Shown here: positions 8,022 to 16,605 of the stretch, in pieces
Numbering within the stretch: position 1 is the first letter of the stretch
How the letters are laid out: each line of letters begins with the position of its first letter
NCBI RefSeq assembly: GCF_037031285.1
Contig: NZ_JAYEZO010000001.1
Location: 682,001-746,000 of the forward strand
DNA from: Halobellus sp. LT62
GTDB taxonomy: Archaea; Halobacteriota; Halobacteria; Halobacteriales; Haloferacaceae
Length of the DNA stretch: 64,000 nt
Reading direction: 5' to 3'
Position numbers and translations under genes: made by a program
The notes under the pieces: model-generated
What the model saw: the letters and a program-made list of their open reading frames with translations, nothing else
What the model was told of the DNA's origin: nothing
Database searches by the model: none

Positions 8022-8610
8022 CGTCCAACGCCTCGTTGGCCAGTGAGTCGGCGCGCTCGTTTACCTCTCTCGGTACGTGTTCGATCGACCACCGGTCGAA
8101 CGACGAGAGGAGTTCCAGCACGCGAACGCGACGCTCCCGGAGCTCGGGGTTGTTGGTGTCGTACTCGCCGCGCACCTGTCGCACGATCAACTGGGAGTCC
8201 CCGCGGACGTCGACCTCGTCGAACCCGTAGTCGCTCGCGGCTTCGAGGGCCCGTTCGAGCGCCGCGTACTCCGCGCGGTTGTTCGTCGTCTCATCGATTC
8301 GCTCGCCGCCTTCGGCGACGATGCCGTCGCTCGTGACGATCGCCCACCCGATCGCGGCGGGGCCGGGATTGCCGCGGCTCGCGCCGTCGAAATACACGTG
8401 TGCTCGACCGCCCGCCTCCGACCGGAGCAGCGCGAGCAGGTCCGTCGGCCGCGACCCCTGCACCACCACCTTGTCGCCGTAGGCGACCGCGGTCGCATCG
8501 CCTCGCTCGGCGCGCCAGCGTTCGTATTCGGTGTTTCCCGCCTCGACTGCGACACCCGCGGCTTCGAGTCGCTCGCGGGCGACGTCCGGGTCGCACTCCA
8601 CACTCGGCAT
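8014..8610 (-). CDS. rnhA: Ribonuclease HI
   Basis: The 198-residue enzyme cleaves the RNA strand of RNA/DNA hybrids. The C-terminal catalytic domain (about 68-198) shows the acidic active site: VYFDGASRGNPGP, NNRAEYAAL, RGDSQLIV and ERADSLANEA. The N-terminal region of about 67 residues is an extension known in haloarchaeal RNase HI, here including NTEYERWRAERGD. It is the first gene of a two-gene operon and diverges from the TFB gene across 200 bases. Confidence 0.96.
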   Translation of the reverse strand: MPSVECDPDVARERLEAAGVAVEAGNTEYERWRAERGDATAVAYGDKVVVQGSRPTDLLALLRSEAGGRAHVYFDGASRGNPGPAAIGWAIVTSDGIVAEGGERIDETTNNRAEYAALERALEAASDYGFDEVDVRGDSQLIVRQVRGEYDTNNPELRERRVRVLELLSSFDRWSIEHVPREVNERADSLANEALDDG

Positions 8611-8774
8611 AGCGGAGGGTAGCGGAGGAGCGGAAAGAAGGGTTCGATGTCGGCGACGGGTTGTCGATTTCGGACCGTGCGGCGGACATCGATGGCACCG
8701 CTGACCGCTCTGTCGTCGACACGCGGGGTGGTTGGCGGCAGTGGAGACGGGGCCACACCCCATTTCGGCAAAGG

Positions 8775-8785
8775 GTTTAAATTTC
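8775..8785 (+). promoter_or_regulatory. TATA box of the TFB gene
   Basis: GTTTAAATTTC is centred about 31 bases before the ATG at 8811. A second AT-rich run (ATATAAAA, 8799-8806) lies too close to the ATG to serve this start. Confidence 0.65.
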
Positions 8786-8810
8786 GCGAGACGGCGAATA
8801 TAAAAATGCG

Positions 8811-9794
8811 ATGACACGGCCCACCCGCCAGCGGGAACAGGACGGTGAGCGGACGCGATGGCAGGGAGCGCGCGAGGAAGCGGACGAAAACGAAACCGAC
8901 GACATCGATTTCGAGGAAATGGACGAGGAGGACCTCGTCCGGACGGGAGACGGCGAACTCATCCACGAACCGACCGGCATCGTCGTCGAAGAAGAGCAGA
9001 TCGATCCCGGTCCGGAGTGGCGGGCGTTCAACCACTCCGAGCGACAGGAGAAATCGCGCGTGGGCGCGCCGACCACGCAGACGATGCACGATAAGGGGCT
9101 GACGACGACGATCGACTGGAAGGACAAAGACGCCTACGGTCGCTCGATCTCCTCACGCAAGCGTTCGCAGATGCACCGCCTCCGGAAGTGGCAGGAGCGA
9201 ATCCGGACGAAGGACGCGGGCGAGCGCAACCTCCAGTTCGCGCTTTCGGAAATCGATCGGATGGCCTCCGCGCTGGGCGTTCCTCGGTCGGTGCGGGAGG
9301 TCGCTTCCGTCATCTACCGCCGCGCGCTCAACGAGGATCTCATCCGCGGGCGCTCCATCGAGGGCGTCGCCACCTCCGCGCTCTACGCCGCCTGTCGAAA
9401 GGAGGGCATCCCACGCTCGCTAGAGGAAATCGCCGACGTCTCGCGGGTCGACAGAAAGGAGATCGGTCGGACGTACCGCTACATCTCCCAAGAACTGGGA
9501 CTGGAGATGCGGCCGGTAGACCCGAAGAAATACGTTCCGCGGTTCTGTTCGGAACTCGAGCTCTCGAAGGAGGTCCAATCGAAGGCCGACGAGATCATCG
9601 AGACGACATCGGAGAAGGGACTGCTCTCGGGGAAATCGCCGACCGGCTTCGCCGCGGCCGCGATCTACGCCGCGTCGCTGCTCTGCAACGAGAAGAAGAC
9701 CCAACGCGAGGTCGCAGACGTCGCGCAGGTGACCGAGGTCACCATCCGAAACCGGTATCAAGAGCAGATCGAAGCGATGGGGCTCCATAGCTGA
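8811..9794 (+). CDS. tfb: Transcription initiation factor TFB with cysteine-free N-terminus
   Basis: TFB bridges TBP/TATA DNA and RNA polymerase. This 327-residue paralogue has both cyclin-like repeats (about 130-220 and 225-315, e.g. [18 protein letters not shown] and [18 protein letters not shown]) and a B-finger/linker (about 80-125). The N-terminal zinc ribbon, normally four Cys/His ligands, is unrecognisable: residues 1-125 contain no cysteine, and [18 protein letters not shown] occupies the place of the ribbon's second half. Haloarchaea carry several TFBs, so this may be a specialised form. The neighbourhood resembles that of tfbG in Halobacterium (from memory). Confidence 0.93.
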   Translation: MTRPTRQREQDGERTRWQGAREEADENETDDIDFEEMDEEDLVRTGDGELIHEPTGIVVEEEQIDPGPEWRAFNHSERQEKSRVGAPTTQTMHDKGLTTTIDWKDKDAYGRSISSRKRSQMHRLRKWQERIRTKDAGERNLQFALSEIDRMASALGVPRSVREVASVIYRRALNEDLIRGRSIEGVATSALYAACRKEGIPRSLEEIADVSRVDRKEIGRTYRYISQELGLEMRPVDPKKYVPRFCSELELSKEVQSKADEIIETTSEKGLLSGKSPTGFAAAAIYAASLLCNEKKTQREVADVAQVTEVTIRNRYQEQIEAMGLHS

Positions 9795-9925
9795 GACTCG
9801 AGACGCGTGTCGCACCCTACGCTGCGACGGCGCACAGACCTCCGACGACAAGCGCGGAACGGTGACGACAAACATCCGCCGCGCGACCACGACAAACGCT
9901 CGCCGCGTGACCGCGAACGCCGAAC

Positions 9926-9935
9926 CTTCATATCC
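9926..9935 (+). promoter_or_regulatory. TATA box of nreA
   Basis: CTTCATATCC is centred about 27 bases before the ATG at 9958 and supports that start rather than the GTG at 9862. Confidence 0.65.
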
Positions 9936-9957
9936 GTCGACGCCGCAGTATCACCCG

Positions 9958-11223
9958 ATGAAACTGGACGAGTACGTCGACATCGAGCGCAACGAGCGGG
10001 CGGAGCGTCGGCGACTCGCCGAGGAGAAGTCCTACGACATCCTCGATCACCTCGAAACGTTTCAGGATCGCTTCGAGGAGACGCTGCAGGGCGACTCGCT
10101 GTACGGCGGCGTCTCCCCGTCGATCTTCGTCGGCACGTCGAACTACCCGCGCGTCTCGACCGGCCTGCTCTCGCCGGTCGGTCACGACGAGGACGCCGAG
10201 CGGTTCGAGACGTCCGGCGCGTGGTACGACGAGGGCGTCTCGATCAACGACGTCTTCGCGCGGCGGACGTCGCTTCTCAACTCCAATCGATCCCAGAAGG
10301 TGACGAACGTCGCCGACTCGTGGAACGGGTTCCTCGGAACTCAGCGGGAGGTCGCGATTTCAGATCGGCCGGTGACCGTCGAAATCGGCCTCGACGAGCG
10401 CCCCGATCTCGACCTCGACGTCGGCATCGAGGACGTGGCGACCCCCGTCGGCCCACGCGCCCGCGCTCGCTCGGCGGATCTTGCTGAAAACCCGCACGTG
10501 CCGCGACTCGTCAAGAAGACACTCGAAGACGACGACTGGAACGCCGAGGGCGCGATGACGTACCTCTATCGCCGCGGCTTCGACGTCTACGACGTCAACA
10601 CCATCCTCTCGGCCGGCGCGCTCGGACAGACCGAACAGCGCAGACTCGTCCCGACGCGGTGGTCGATCACCGCTGTCGACGACACCGTCGGACAGTATCT
10701 GCGGGGGAAGGTCAGACCGACCCCCGGGATCAACGAGGTCGAGATCCACCGCAACGAGTTTATGGGTAACGCCTTCTGGGTGATTCTCGCGCCCGGCAAG
10801 TGGGAGTACGAACTCGTCGAGATGAAAGCGCCGGGCAGCGTCTGGAACCCCGATCCCGAGGCGGGGATGTACCTCGCCGCCGACAGCGAGGGCCGAGAGG
10901 GACGGACGGGGTACGTCGATGAGACCGCCGGGGCCTATCACGCCGCGCGATTGGGCGTCCTCGAACACCTCGAGGAGCGCGGCCGCCAGGCGAAGGCGCT
11001 CGTCCTTCGGCACGTCTCCGACGACTACTGGGGGCCGGTCGGCGTCTGGCAGGTGCGCGAAACCGTCCGCGACGCCTTCGACGACGAACACGGGACGGCC
11101 GAGACGTTCGCCGACGCGCTCGCTGGTGTCGCCGAGCACCTCCCGGTGTCGCTGTCGACGCTCCGTCGAAAGTCCACGATGGCCGCCGGGCTCCAGACGA
11201 CGTTCGGCGACTTTAGCCGGTAG
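9958..11223 (+). CDS. nreA: DNA repair protein NreA
   Basis: A 421-residue archaeal repair factor. In Haloferax, NreA acts with the UvrABC system against mitomycin C damage and depends on PCNA. Family hallmarks include SPSIFVGTSNYPRVS, EVEIHRNEFMGNAFWV and the C-terminal PCNA-interacting (PIP) motif QTTFGDF just before the stop. No N-terminal Cys4 finger, present in some NreA proteins, is visible here. The ATG at 9958 is chosen by TATA spacing. The stop codon sits inside a 16-bp tandem repeat, so repeat slippage could change the PIP end. Confidence 0.95.
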   Translation: MKLDEYVDIERNERAERRRLAEEKSYDILDHLETFQDRFEETLQGDSLYGGVSPSIFVGTSNYPRVSTGLLSPVGHDEDAERFETSGAWYDEGVSINDVFARRTSLLNSNRSQKVTNVADSWNGFLGTQREVAISDRPVTVEIGLDERPDLDLDVGIEDVATPVGPRARARSADLAENPHVPRLVKKTLEDDDWNAEGAMTYLYRRGFDVYDVNTILSAGALGQTEQRRLVPTRWSITAVDDTVGQYLRGKVRPTPGINEVEIHRNEFMGNAFWVILAPGKWEYELVEMKAPGSVWNPDPEAGMYLAADSEGREGRTGYVDETAGAYHAARLGVLEHLEERGRQAKALVLRHVSDDYWGPVGVWQVRETVRDAFDDEHGTAETFADALAGVAEHLPVSLSTLRRKSTMAAGLQTTFGDFSR

Positions 11224-11257
11224 GGATGTTAGCCGGTAGGGATGTTAGCCGGTAGAG
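11213..11257. repeat. 16-bp tandem repeat over the nreA stop codon
   Basis: The unit TTAGCCGGTAGGGATG occurs at 11213-11228 and 11229-11244, followed by a partial third copy (TTAGCCGGTAGAG, 11245-11257). The first copy encodes the last nreA codons and the TAG stop. Confidence 0.9.
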
Positions 11258-11341
11258 TCGTCGCCTCACGGCGGCGATCGACCCTCGTTTCCGTCCCGAG
11301 TGCGGCGGTACTACTTTAACGATTCGCGGAGACGTACCATC

Positions 11342-11347
11342 GGAGGT
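11342..11347 (+). promoter_or_regulatory. Shine-Dalgarno site for the TRAM gene
   Basis: GGAGGT lies 7 bases before the GTG start at 11355. This is unusual in this window of mostly leaderless genes and supports the non-ATG start. Confidence 0.7.
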
Positions 11348-11354
11348 CTGTACG

Positions 11355-11753
11355 GTGGAAATCTCAGATAAACTCTTGTGTCTGTTCAACGCGGATGTTC
11401 GTGAAGAAGGCGACCGCTATCTCGTCGAAGTGCCGAAACGCGAGGTCGAGACCGGGTCGATCGAACCCGGCGAGGCCTACCGCGTCGCTCTCATCTCTCG
11501 CGCGGTCGAATCGCCGTCGGAGGCGACCGAGACCGAACAGCCGACATCGGAACCGCAACCGCCGGTCGAACCCGGCGAACTCCGCTACGTCGAGATCGAA
11601 GACATCGGCAAGCAGGGCGACGGCATCGCCCGGGTCGAGCGCGGGTACGTCATCATCGTCCCCGGGACGGAGATCGGCGACCGCGTGAAAATCGAGGTCA
11701 GCGAGGTCAAATCGAACTTCGCTGTCGGTGAAGTGATCGAAGAGGAGATCTAA
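11355..11753 (+). CDS. TRAM-domain RNA-binding protein
   Basis: The 132-residue protein starts with GTG, preceded by GGAGGT. The N-terminal part (about 1-45, MEISDKLLCLF) and a Glu/Pro-rich linker (about 50-72) precede a TRAM domain (about 75-132: YVEIEDIGKQGDGIARV, VIIVPGTEIGDRVKIEV). TRAM domains bind RNA and occur alone in many archaeal small proteins proposed to be RNA chaperones or tRNA-modification partners. The specific function is unknown. A TATA-like CTACTTTAAC lies about 40 bases upstream. Confidence 0.85.
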   Translation: MEISDKLLCLFNADVREEGDRYLVEVPKREVETGSIEPGEAYRVALISRAVESPSEATETEQPTSEPQPPVEPGELRYVEIEDIGKQGDGIARVERGYVIIVPGTEIGDRVKIEVSEVKSNFAVGEVIEEEI

Positions 11754-11780
11754 GCGGCGTTCGTCCTCCGCTTTCGATCG

Positions 11781-13514
11781 CTACTCTGCTTTCGGTCGCT
11801 CCTCGCTCGGGTAGCTTCCAGTGAAGGTCTCGAAGTCGATTTCGGGACTCCGAACAGCCGCCGCCGACTCGTATGGTCTGTTGATCACGATGTCGCCCGC
11901 GGTACGGTCGCCGATGCCCGGGATTGCCGTCAGTTCGTCCATCGTGGCCGCGTTCGGATCCAGCGGGTAGGGAACGGCCGTGACCGATCGGTAGCCGTGG
12001 TCGACGACCGCGACGTCGATCGTCCGTTTCAACTCCCGTTCTCCGGGAATCCCAACGAGGAGCGGGTAAGTGCCGAGCTGACGGCCGAAGGTCCGCCCGT
12101 CCTGATGGTACTCGAGGTGGACGTTCGGTAGCACCGTCCCGACGGGCGCGAGCCGCCGCAGCATCGGCCGGTCGATCTCCTCGCGTATCTCACGTTTGTA
12201 CGCCTTGAAGCGCTTCTTGTGCGCGTTCGCGATGTTCGCGCCCTCGTCGGCCATCTCGGTGCCCTCGAAGGCCATCACCTGCCGGATGTTGATCCGTCGG
12301 ACCATCAGCCCGGCGTCGTAGACGCGCTGAAGGAACTGCTTGTTGTGCTCGAACGTCTCCGCGCGCTCGCCTTTCAGCCCGTGGAGGAGGTTGATTCCGG
12401 GGAGGAGCTTCGGGAGACGATTCGCCGCGTTCGCGCCGTGTGTCGGCGCGTCCGCGGGGTCGTCGCCGGGCCGCCAGCCCGCCTCCTCGTTGACGATTTC
12501 GATAGCTCTCAAGCACTCGTCGGCGGTGACGTTCAGCGTGTTTTTCTCTTGGACGACCGGATCGGCAGATTCGAGGCCGAACGCGGCGGTGTCGCCGGGC
12601 GTGTTGTGCTCGGCGATGATCCGGATGCCCTCTCTGGCCGCCTCGGGCCACTTGACCACTGTAATCGGGTTCATATTGTCGAGGTGCAGCGTCCCTAGAT
12701 CGGGGGCGACCTCGCGAATCCCGCCGTAGAGATCCCTGAGTGCGTCGGGATTCGGCGCTTCGCCGTCCCCACCGTACGCGAGGATGTCGGCTTGGCGGCC
12801 GATTCGGAGGTGGCGCACACCCCGCTCGTAAAGCGACTCGACCTCGCCGACGACCGACTCGGGCGTCCGGAAGGCGGGATCGCCGTACATCGGCTCCGTG
12901 CAGAACGAACAGCGGTACGCACAGCCGCGAGAGGTCTCCAGTTCGCAGATGAGATAGTCGGGATGGTTCGGGTGCTGCTCGACGACGAACGCGCCCTTCG
13001 CGGCCCATCGGTCCAGTTCGTCGTTGTCGCGGTAGCGGTTCTCGAACCCTTCTAATCCACTGTCGACGAGGTCGTGGGCGGCGGCCTCGACGTCGGCCAT
13101 CGCGAGGAAGTCGTAATCGAGGTCCTGTCGCTGCATCTCCTGTGCACCGGCGTTCTCTTCGCCGACGCCGAAGCGGATCGGCCCGCCCATCACGGAAACA
13201 CCCTCGGCTGCCCACGCGAGTTCGCGTACCTCGTCGGGTTCGGCGGGCGTCCCGCCGACGTACTTGCCGGGGACGGTCATCCCGCCGAGGTAGACGAGGA
13301 GGTCCGCGTCGGCGACGTCGGCCCACTTTCGCCGCTCGTCGCGTAGTTCGTCGATCGTGTGATAGGTGATGTTCGACTCCGGAACACCGGCGTCGACGAT
13401 CGCACCGGCCGTGAACCGCGGGTACGTCGAGATGTACGGGGGCACGCCGAAGTGCGCCGGCTCGTCGACGTAGCCGTCGACGAGCGTCACGGAGAGATCG
13501 GCCGGATCGGTCAT
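11781..13514 (-). CDS. Radical SAM protein with C-terminal helix-hairpin-helix
   Basis: A 577-residue protein. The N-terminal third (about 1-190) resembles a B12-binding-type Rossmann region seen in some radical SAM methylthiotransferase-like enzymes. The [4Fe-4S] motif CAYRCSFC follows at about 205, then a TIM-barrel core with SRGCAYR, HLRIGRQADI and TAAFGLESADP. Near the C-terminus a helix-hairpin-helix (AAAMDELTAIPGIGD-type; here MDELTAIPGIGDRTAG) suggests nucleic-acid binding. The substrate is unknown; tRNA or DNA modification is an inference. It stands alone downstream of the psmA operon, separated by about 207 bases. Confidence 0.88.
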   Translation of the reverse strand: MTDPADLSVTLVDGYVDEPAHFGVPPYISTYPRFTAGAIVDAGVPESNITYHTIDELRDERRKWADVADADLLVYLGGMTVPGKYVGGTPAEPDEVRELAWAAEGVSVMGGPIRFGVGEENAGAQEMQRQDLDYDFLAMADVEAAAHDLVDSGLEGFENRYRDNDELDRWAAKGAFVVEQHPNHPDYLICELETSRGCAYRCSFCTEPMYGDPAFRTPESVVGEVESLYERGVRHLRIGRQADILAYGGDGEAPNPDALRDLYGGIREVAPDLGTLHLDNMNPITVVKWPEAAREGIRIIAEHNTPGDTAAFGLESADPVVQEKNTLNVTADECLRAIEIVNEEAGWRPGDDPADAPTHGANAANRLPKLLPGINLLHGLKGERAETFEHNKQFLQRVYDAGLMVRRINIRQVMAFEGTEMADEGANIANAHKKRFKAYKREIREEIDRPMLRRLAPVGTVLPNVHLEYHQDGRTFGRQLGTYPLLVGIPGERELKRTIDVAVVDHGYRSVTAVPYPLDPNAATMDELTAIPGIGDRTAGDIVINRPYESAAAVRSPEIDFETFTGSYPSEERPKAE

Positions 13515-13721
13515 ACCGTGGGAAAGAGCCCCGAGCGGTAAAACGCTCACTCTCTGGGGACGTCGGACTGGGGCTGAATTTTGACAGCTCCGGCCCCACA
13601 AGGGTTCGTCTGAAACGAGATCTCGCCCGCGAGCAGGGCGCGGCTCTCGGGCTTCAATCCGCTCGCGGCGAAAACGAAGAATACGTTCGCGAGGCGAACG
13701 AGGCCACCGAGTCGAGGCGAG
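13515..13721. other. Intergenic region after psmA with a coding-like fragment
   Basis: This 207-base interval contains no full gene. On the minus strand a short open segment (about 13550-13680) would read SGLKPESRALLAGE... and NPCGAGAVKIQPQ, which looks protein-like but lacks its own start. It may be a remnant. No clear terminator beyond short T-runs was found. Confidence 0.3.
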
Positions 13722-14507
13722 TTACTCCTCGTCGGCGTCGGCGTCGGTGTCGGGGTCCTCGTTGACGTCCTCGTCACTCGGTTCGAGGTCGTTGTCGGCG
13801 ATGTACGTCGCGATCTCGTCGTTCGAGAGTTCGACGAACGTTTCGGTTTCTACGGTGACCGTGGCGACATCGACGCCGTCGGCGGCGAGCTCGTCCTCGT
13901 TGGCCGAGGCGATCGCCCGAAGCGCGAGGCCGACGCCCTCGTCGAGCGTCAGGTCGTCCGCGTAGTTCTCTTCGAGGTGCCCTTGGAGGTCGCTGCGGTC
14001 CGCGCCGATCGAGACGGCCTTCCACTCGTAGGGCGTTCCCGAGGGATCAGTCTCGTAGAGTCTGGGTTCGCCGTTCTCGACGCCGCCGATGAGTAGCGCG
14101 ACGCCGAACGGGCGCGCGCCGCCGACCTGCGTGTACTGCTGGATGTGGTCGGTGACGTTCTTCGTCAGCGTCTCGATACCGATCGCCTCGCCGTAGCGGA
14201 GTCGGTTGACCTGCGCCTGCCGCCGCGCGAAGTCGATGAGCTGACGCGCGTCTGCGACGTGGCCCGCGGAAGCGATGCCCGCGTGGTCGTCGGCCTTGTG
14301 AATCTTCTCGACGCTCGTCGGTTCCATAAGCGGCGACCGAGAGCGCTTGTCGGCCGCGAGGACGACTCCCTCGGACGTTCGGACGCCGACGCTCGCGGTC
14401 CCTCGCTTGACTGCCTCTCTGGCATACTCCACCTGGTAGAGGCGACCGTCGGGCGAGAAGATCGTGATTCCACGGTCGTATGCCTGCTGTTGGCCTTGTC
14501 CCTGCAT
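13722..14507 (-). CDS. psmA: 20S proteasome alpha subunit
   Basis: A 261-residue structural subunit of the archaeal 20S proteasome; seven form the outer gate ring through which PAN unfolds substrates. The N-terminal gating/alpha motif is clear (DRGITIFSPDGRLYQVEYA), followed by GVVLAADKR and HVADARQLIDFAR. The C-terminal tail of about 30 residues is almost entirely acidic (ending DADADEE), as in haloarchaeal alpha subunits. It is the last gene of the rnp3-methyltransferase-rnp2-psmA operon, with four bases between it and rnp2. Confidence 0.97.
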   Translation of the reverse strand: MQGQGQQQAYDRGITIFSPDGRLYQVEYAREAVKRGTASVGVRTSEGVVLAADKRSRSPLMEPTSVEKIHKADDHAGIASAGHVADARQLIDFARRQAQVNRLRYGEAIGIETLTKNVTDHIQQYTQVGGARPFGVALLIGGVENGEPRLYETDPSGTPYEWKAVSIGADRSDLQGHLEENYADDLTLDEGVGLALRAIASANEDELAADGVDVATVTVETETFVELSNDEIATYIADNDLEPSDEDVNEDPDTDADADEE

Positions 14508-14511
14508 AGTA

Positions 14512-14991
14512 TCACTCGAAATCGAGCCGCGTCGCGCCCGCGAATCCGTCCCCGACCGCTACGTCGACGCGGTCGCCGCGAACGACGGCGGGGGTGGATT
14601 CGGTCTCGAACACGACGTCTCTCTGTTCTCCACCTCCGGTCCCGCCGTTCAAATACCTTTCCTCACAGGAACGCACGGTGCCCGAAATTCCGCGGACGCG
14701 CAGGCCGACGGGGTGACCGTCGAGGCGATCGAGCGCGGCGATCGCTGCGCGAGCGCGCTCTTCGGTTCCGCGGTGGGCGCGAACGATCGTCTCTCCGTCG
14801 CCGTCGCCGAAATGGAAGGCCAGAACCGTCAGGTCCGTCTCGGCGCTGCCGGCGTCGCCGTAGAGGTTCTGCGCCGCGTACCACAGATCGCGCTGGAAGG
14901 ACCCGCGGTCGAGGTCGGCGTCGGGCCACGTCTCAATCCCGACCGCGAGATAGCGCCAGCGCGGCTGAAGGTGCTTCGGGAGGTGTTTCAC
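14512..14991 (-). CDS. rnp2: Ribonuclease P protein component 2 (Pop5/Rpp14 family)
   Basis: A 159-residue protein subunit of archaeal RNase P, which trims tRNA 5' leaders. The start MKHLPKHLQPRWRYLAV is the Pop5 signature, followed by an ADLDRGSFQRDLWYAAQNLYGD region and a beta-rich part with VRGISGTVRSCEERY. In archaea Pop5 pairs with Rpp30 (rnp3), encoded two genes upstream in the same operon. It has a C-terminal extension of about 35 residues (VVRGDRVDVAVGDG). Six bases separate it from the preceding methyltransferase stop. Confidence 0.93.
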   Translation of the reverse strand: MKHLPKHLQPRWRYLAVGIETWPDADLDRGSFQRDLWYAAQNLYGDAGSAETDLTVLAFHFGDGDGETIVRAHRGTEERARAAIAALDRLDGHPVGLRVRGISGTVRSCEERYLNGGTGGGEQRDVVFETESTPAVVRGDRVDVAVGDGFAGATRLDFE

Positions 14992-14997
14992 GCGCGC

Positions 14998-15666
14998 TCA
15001 CTCCTCCATCCCGTCCGGGTCGCGGTCCGCCGGCGTGACTCCCACGCGCTCGCTGGCGTCGCCGAATCGCTCGGCGACGAGCACGCCCACCTGATCGTGC
15101 ACGCGCTCGACGGCCGTCAGCACGAACCCTTCGTCGGTCAGTGCGTCGACGAGCGTCCCGACCGTTGCCGGGTCGTCGACCTCGGGGTCGTAGAACGGTT
15201 CGTCGGGGTCGGGCGTCCCGAAGAACATCACGTCGCCGAGGACGAACCGCCGCGGGTTCAGATTCGCGATGACGGCGATCGCCTCGCGCTTTTCCGCATC
15301 GGAGAGGTGGTGCATCGCGAAGTTCGAGGTCACCAGATCGACGTCGCCGTCGTAGTTGGGCTCGCGGAATCGACCCTCACCGAACTCGACGTTGTCGATT
15401 CCCTCCGTCTCGGCCTTCGAGCGGGCCGTTTCGAGCATCCCCTCGCTGATGTCGCGGCCGATTACCGTCTTCGCTCTCGGCGCGAGCGCCAGTGCGATCG
15501 CGCCCGTGCCGGTCCCGAGATCGAGGACGACGTCGTCGGGGCCGGGCGCGGCGTGCTCGACGACGAGATCGGCGCACGCGAGGTACTCCGCGGAGTCCTG
15601 TTCGTCGTCGTACGAGGAGGCGAACTCCGAGAAGCGCTCGGCGTGCTCGTCAATCGTCTTCTTCAT
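14998..15666 (-). CDS. Class I SAM-dependent methyltransferase
   Basis: A 222-residue Rossmann-fold methyltransferase with motif I DLGTGTGAIALAL, motif II IGRDISEGML and the NFAMHHLSD region. The substrate is not evident. Its fixed place between rnp3 and rnp2 hints at tRNA or RNase P related work, which is inference. The start MKKTIDEHAERF at 15666 is chosen because it gives a 17-base overlap with rnp3. An in-frame candidate nine codons earlier (15693) lies deeper inside rnp3. Translation is probably coupled to rnp3. Confidence 0.88.
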   Translation of the reverse strand: MKKTIDEHAERFSEFASSYDDEQDSAEYLACADLVVEHAAPGPDDVVLDLGTGTGAIALALAPRAKTVIGRDISEGMLETARSKAETEGIDNVEFGEGRFREPNYDGDVDLVTSNFAMHHLSDAEKREAIAVIANLNPRRFVLGDVMFFGTPDPDEPFYDPEVDDPATVGTLVDALTDEGFVLTAVERVHDQVGVLVAERFGDASERVGVTPADRDPDGMEE

Positions 15667-16402
15667 ATCGACCACGTTCGACGCCCGGGGCAATGAACGA
15701 CTCGGACAGGTGCTCGCGGTTGCGGGCGACGAGCCGTCTCCACTCGTCGAGTCCCTCGCGGGTCCACTCCCGGCCGAGGCCGACTTCCTCGCCGACCGCG
15801 GCCAACTCCCGCGGCGCGCGAAGCTCCAAGTGGGAGGTCGGGTTCGCGCTCACGACGTACGGCGCGTCGTAGTGATCGAGGAGCCGTTTCAGCTTCCGGA
15901 GTTTGGTGAGGTGGCGGACGCGGTGGCCGCCGCGCTCTCGCAGCACCGGCCCGAGGTTCACTTCGATCCGGACGTCGTTGTCGCGGGCGGCCTTCGCGAG
16001 CACGTGGTTGACGTCGCCATCGCCGTTCCCGTTTCGATTGACCCGTTCGCCGTCGCCGCCGTCGCCCGCGTCGATCGGTCCCTCGAAGGGCCGCGCGAGG
16101 ATGTCGACGCGTTTCTGTTCGACCGCAAAGCGGTTCAGCGCGTTCGTTCCCCCGCAGACGATGACGACGGTGTGTTTGGTCCGGGCGTTGCCGACCGCAC
16201 CGCTGGCGTGCTGTGGATCCTCGGCGACGATTTCGGCGGCGTCGACGACGTCGACGGGGAGTGCATCGCGGAGGCGTTCGTAGTCGGGTCGCGCGTCGTC
16301 AGCGCGGACGACCACGCCGTCGTACCCGTAGCGCTCGGCCGTCGCCGCGAAGCGAGCGGCCGTGCTCTGTCCGTCGGGGTGGGCGTGGACCGCCTCGTAC
16401 AT
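15650..16402 (-). CDS. rnp3: Ribonuclease P protein component 3 (Rpp30 family)
   Basis: A 250-residue TIM-barrel-like subunit of archaeal RNase P, partner of Pop5/Rpp14. Landmarks are MYEAVHAHPDGQ, GVVVRADDARPDYE, a VDILARPFEG motif typical of Rpp30 and the C-terminal SHLELRAPRELA. A Gly/Asn/Asp-rich insert (GDGGDGERVNRNGNGDG) lies at about 130-150. The ATG at 16402 is chosen by homology to the usual MYEAVH start. It is the first gene of the four-gene operon ending with psmA. Confidence 0.93.
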   Translation of the reverse strand: MYEAVHAHPDGQSTAARFAATAERYGYDGVVVRADDARPDYERLRDALPVDVVDAAEIVAEDPQHASGAVGNARTKHTVVIVCGGTNALNRFAVEQKRVDILARPFEGPIDAGDGGDGERVNRNGNGDGDVNHVLAKAARDNDVRIEVNLGPVLRERGGHRVRHLTKLRKLKRLLDHYDAPYVVSANPTSHLELRAPRELAAVGEEVGLGREWTREGLDEWRRLVARNREHLSESFIAPGVERGRYEEDD

Positions 16403-16534
16403 ACCCGAGCAAACGCGTTCGGGGGGTATGGGGGTTACGACTCCGCCATCGACACGCACGGCGGCCCCGCGTGTCGGCCGAGCCGTAGACGGGCGGCCCG
16501 CCGTAGACAGGTCACCTCTGTCGAGGAGCTCCGT

Positions 16535-16603
16535 CAGTCACGTCCGAAAGCGTCGTTCAGTCGCGTCCGAAAGCGTCGTTCCGGTCACGTCTGAAAGAGC
16601 GCC
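16535..16603. repeat. Three 23-bp tandem repeats
   Basis: Units at 16535-16557, 16558-16580 and 16581-16603 share the pattern CAGTCRCGTCCGAAAGCGTCGTT; the first two differ at one base and the third is diverged. They end three bases before the stop of the PGF-CTERM gene on the minus strand, in the gap behind rnp3. Confidence 0.85.
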
Positions 16604-16605
16604 GC

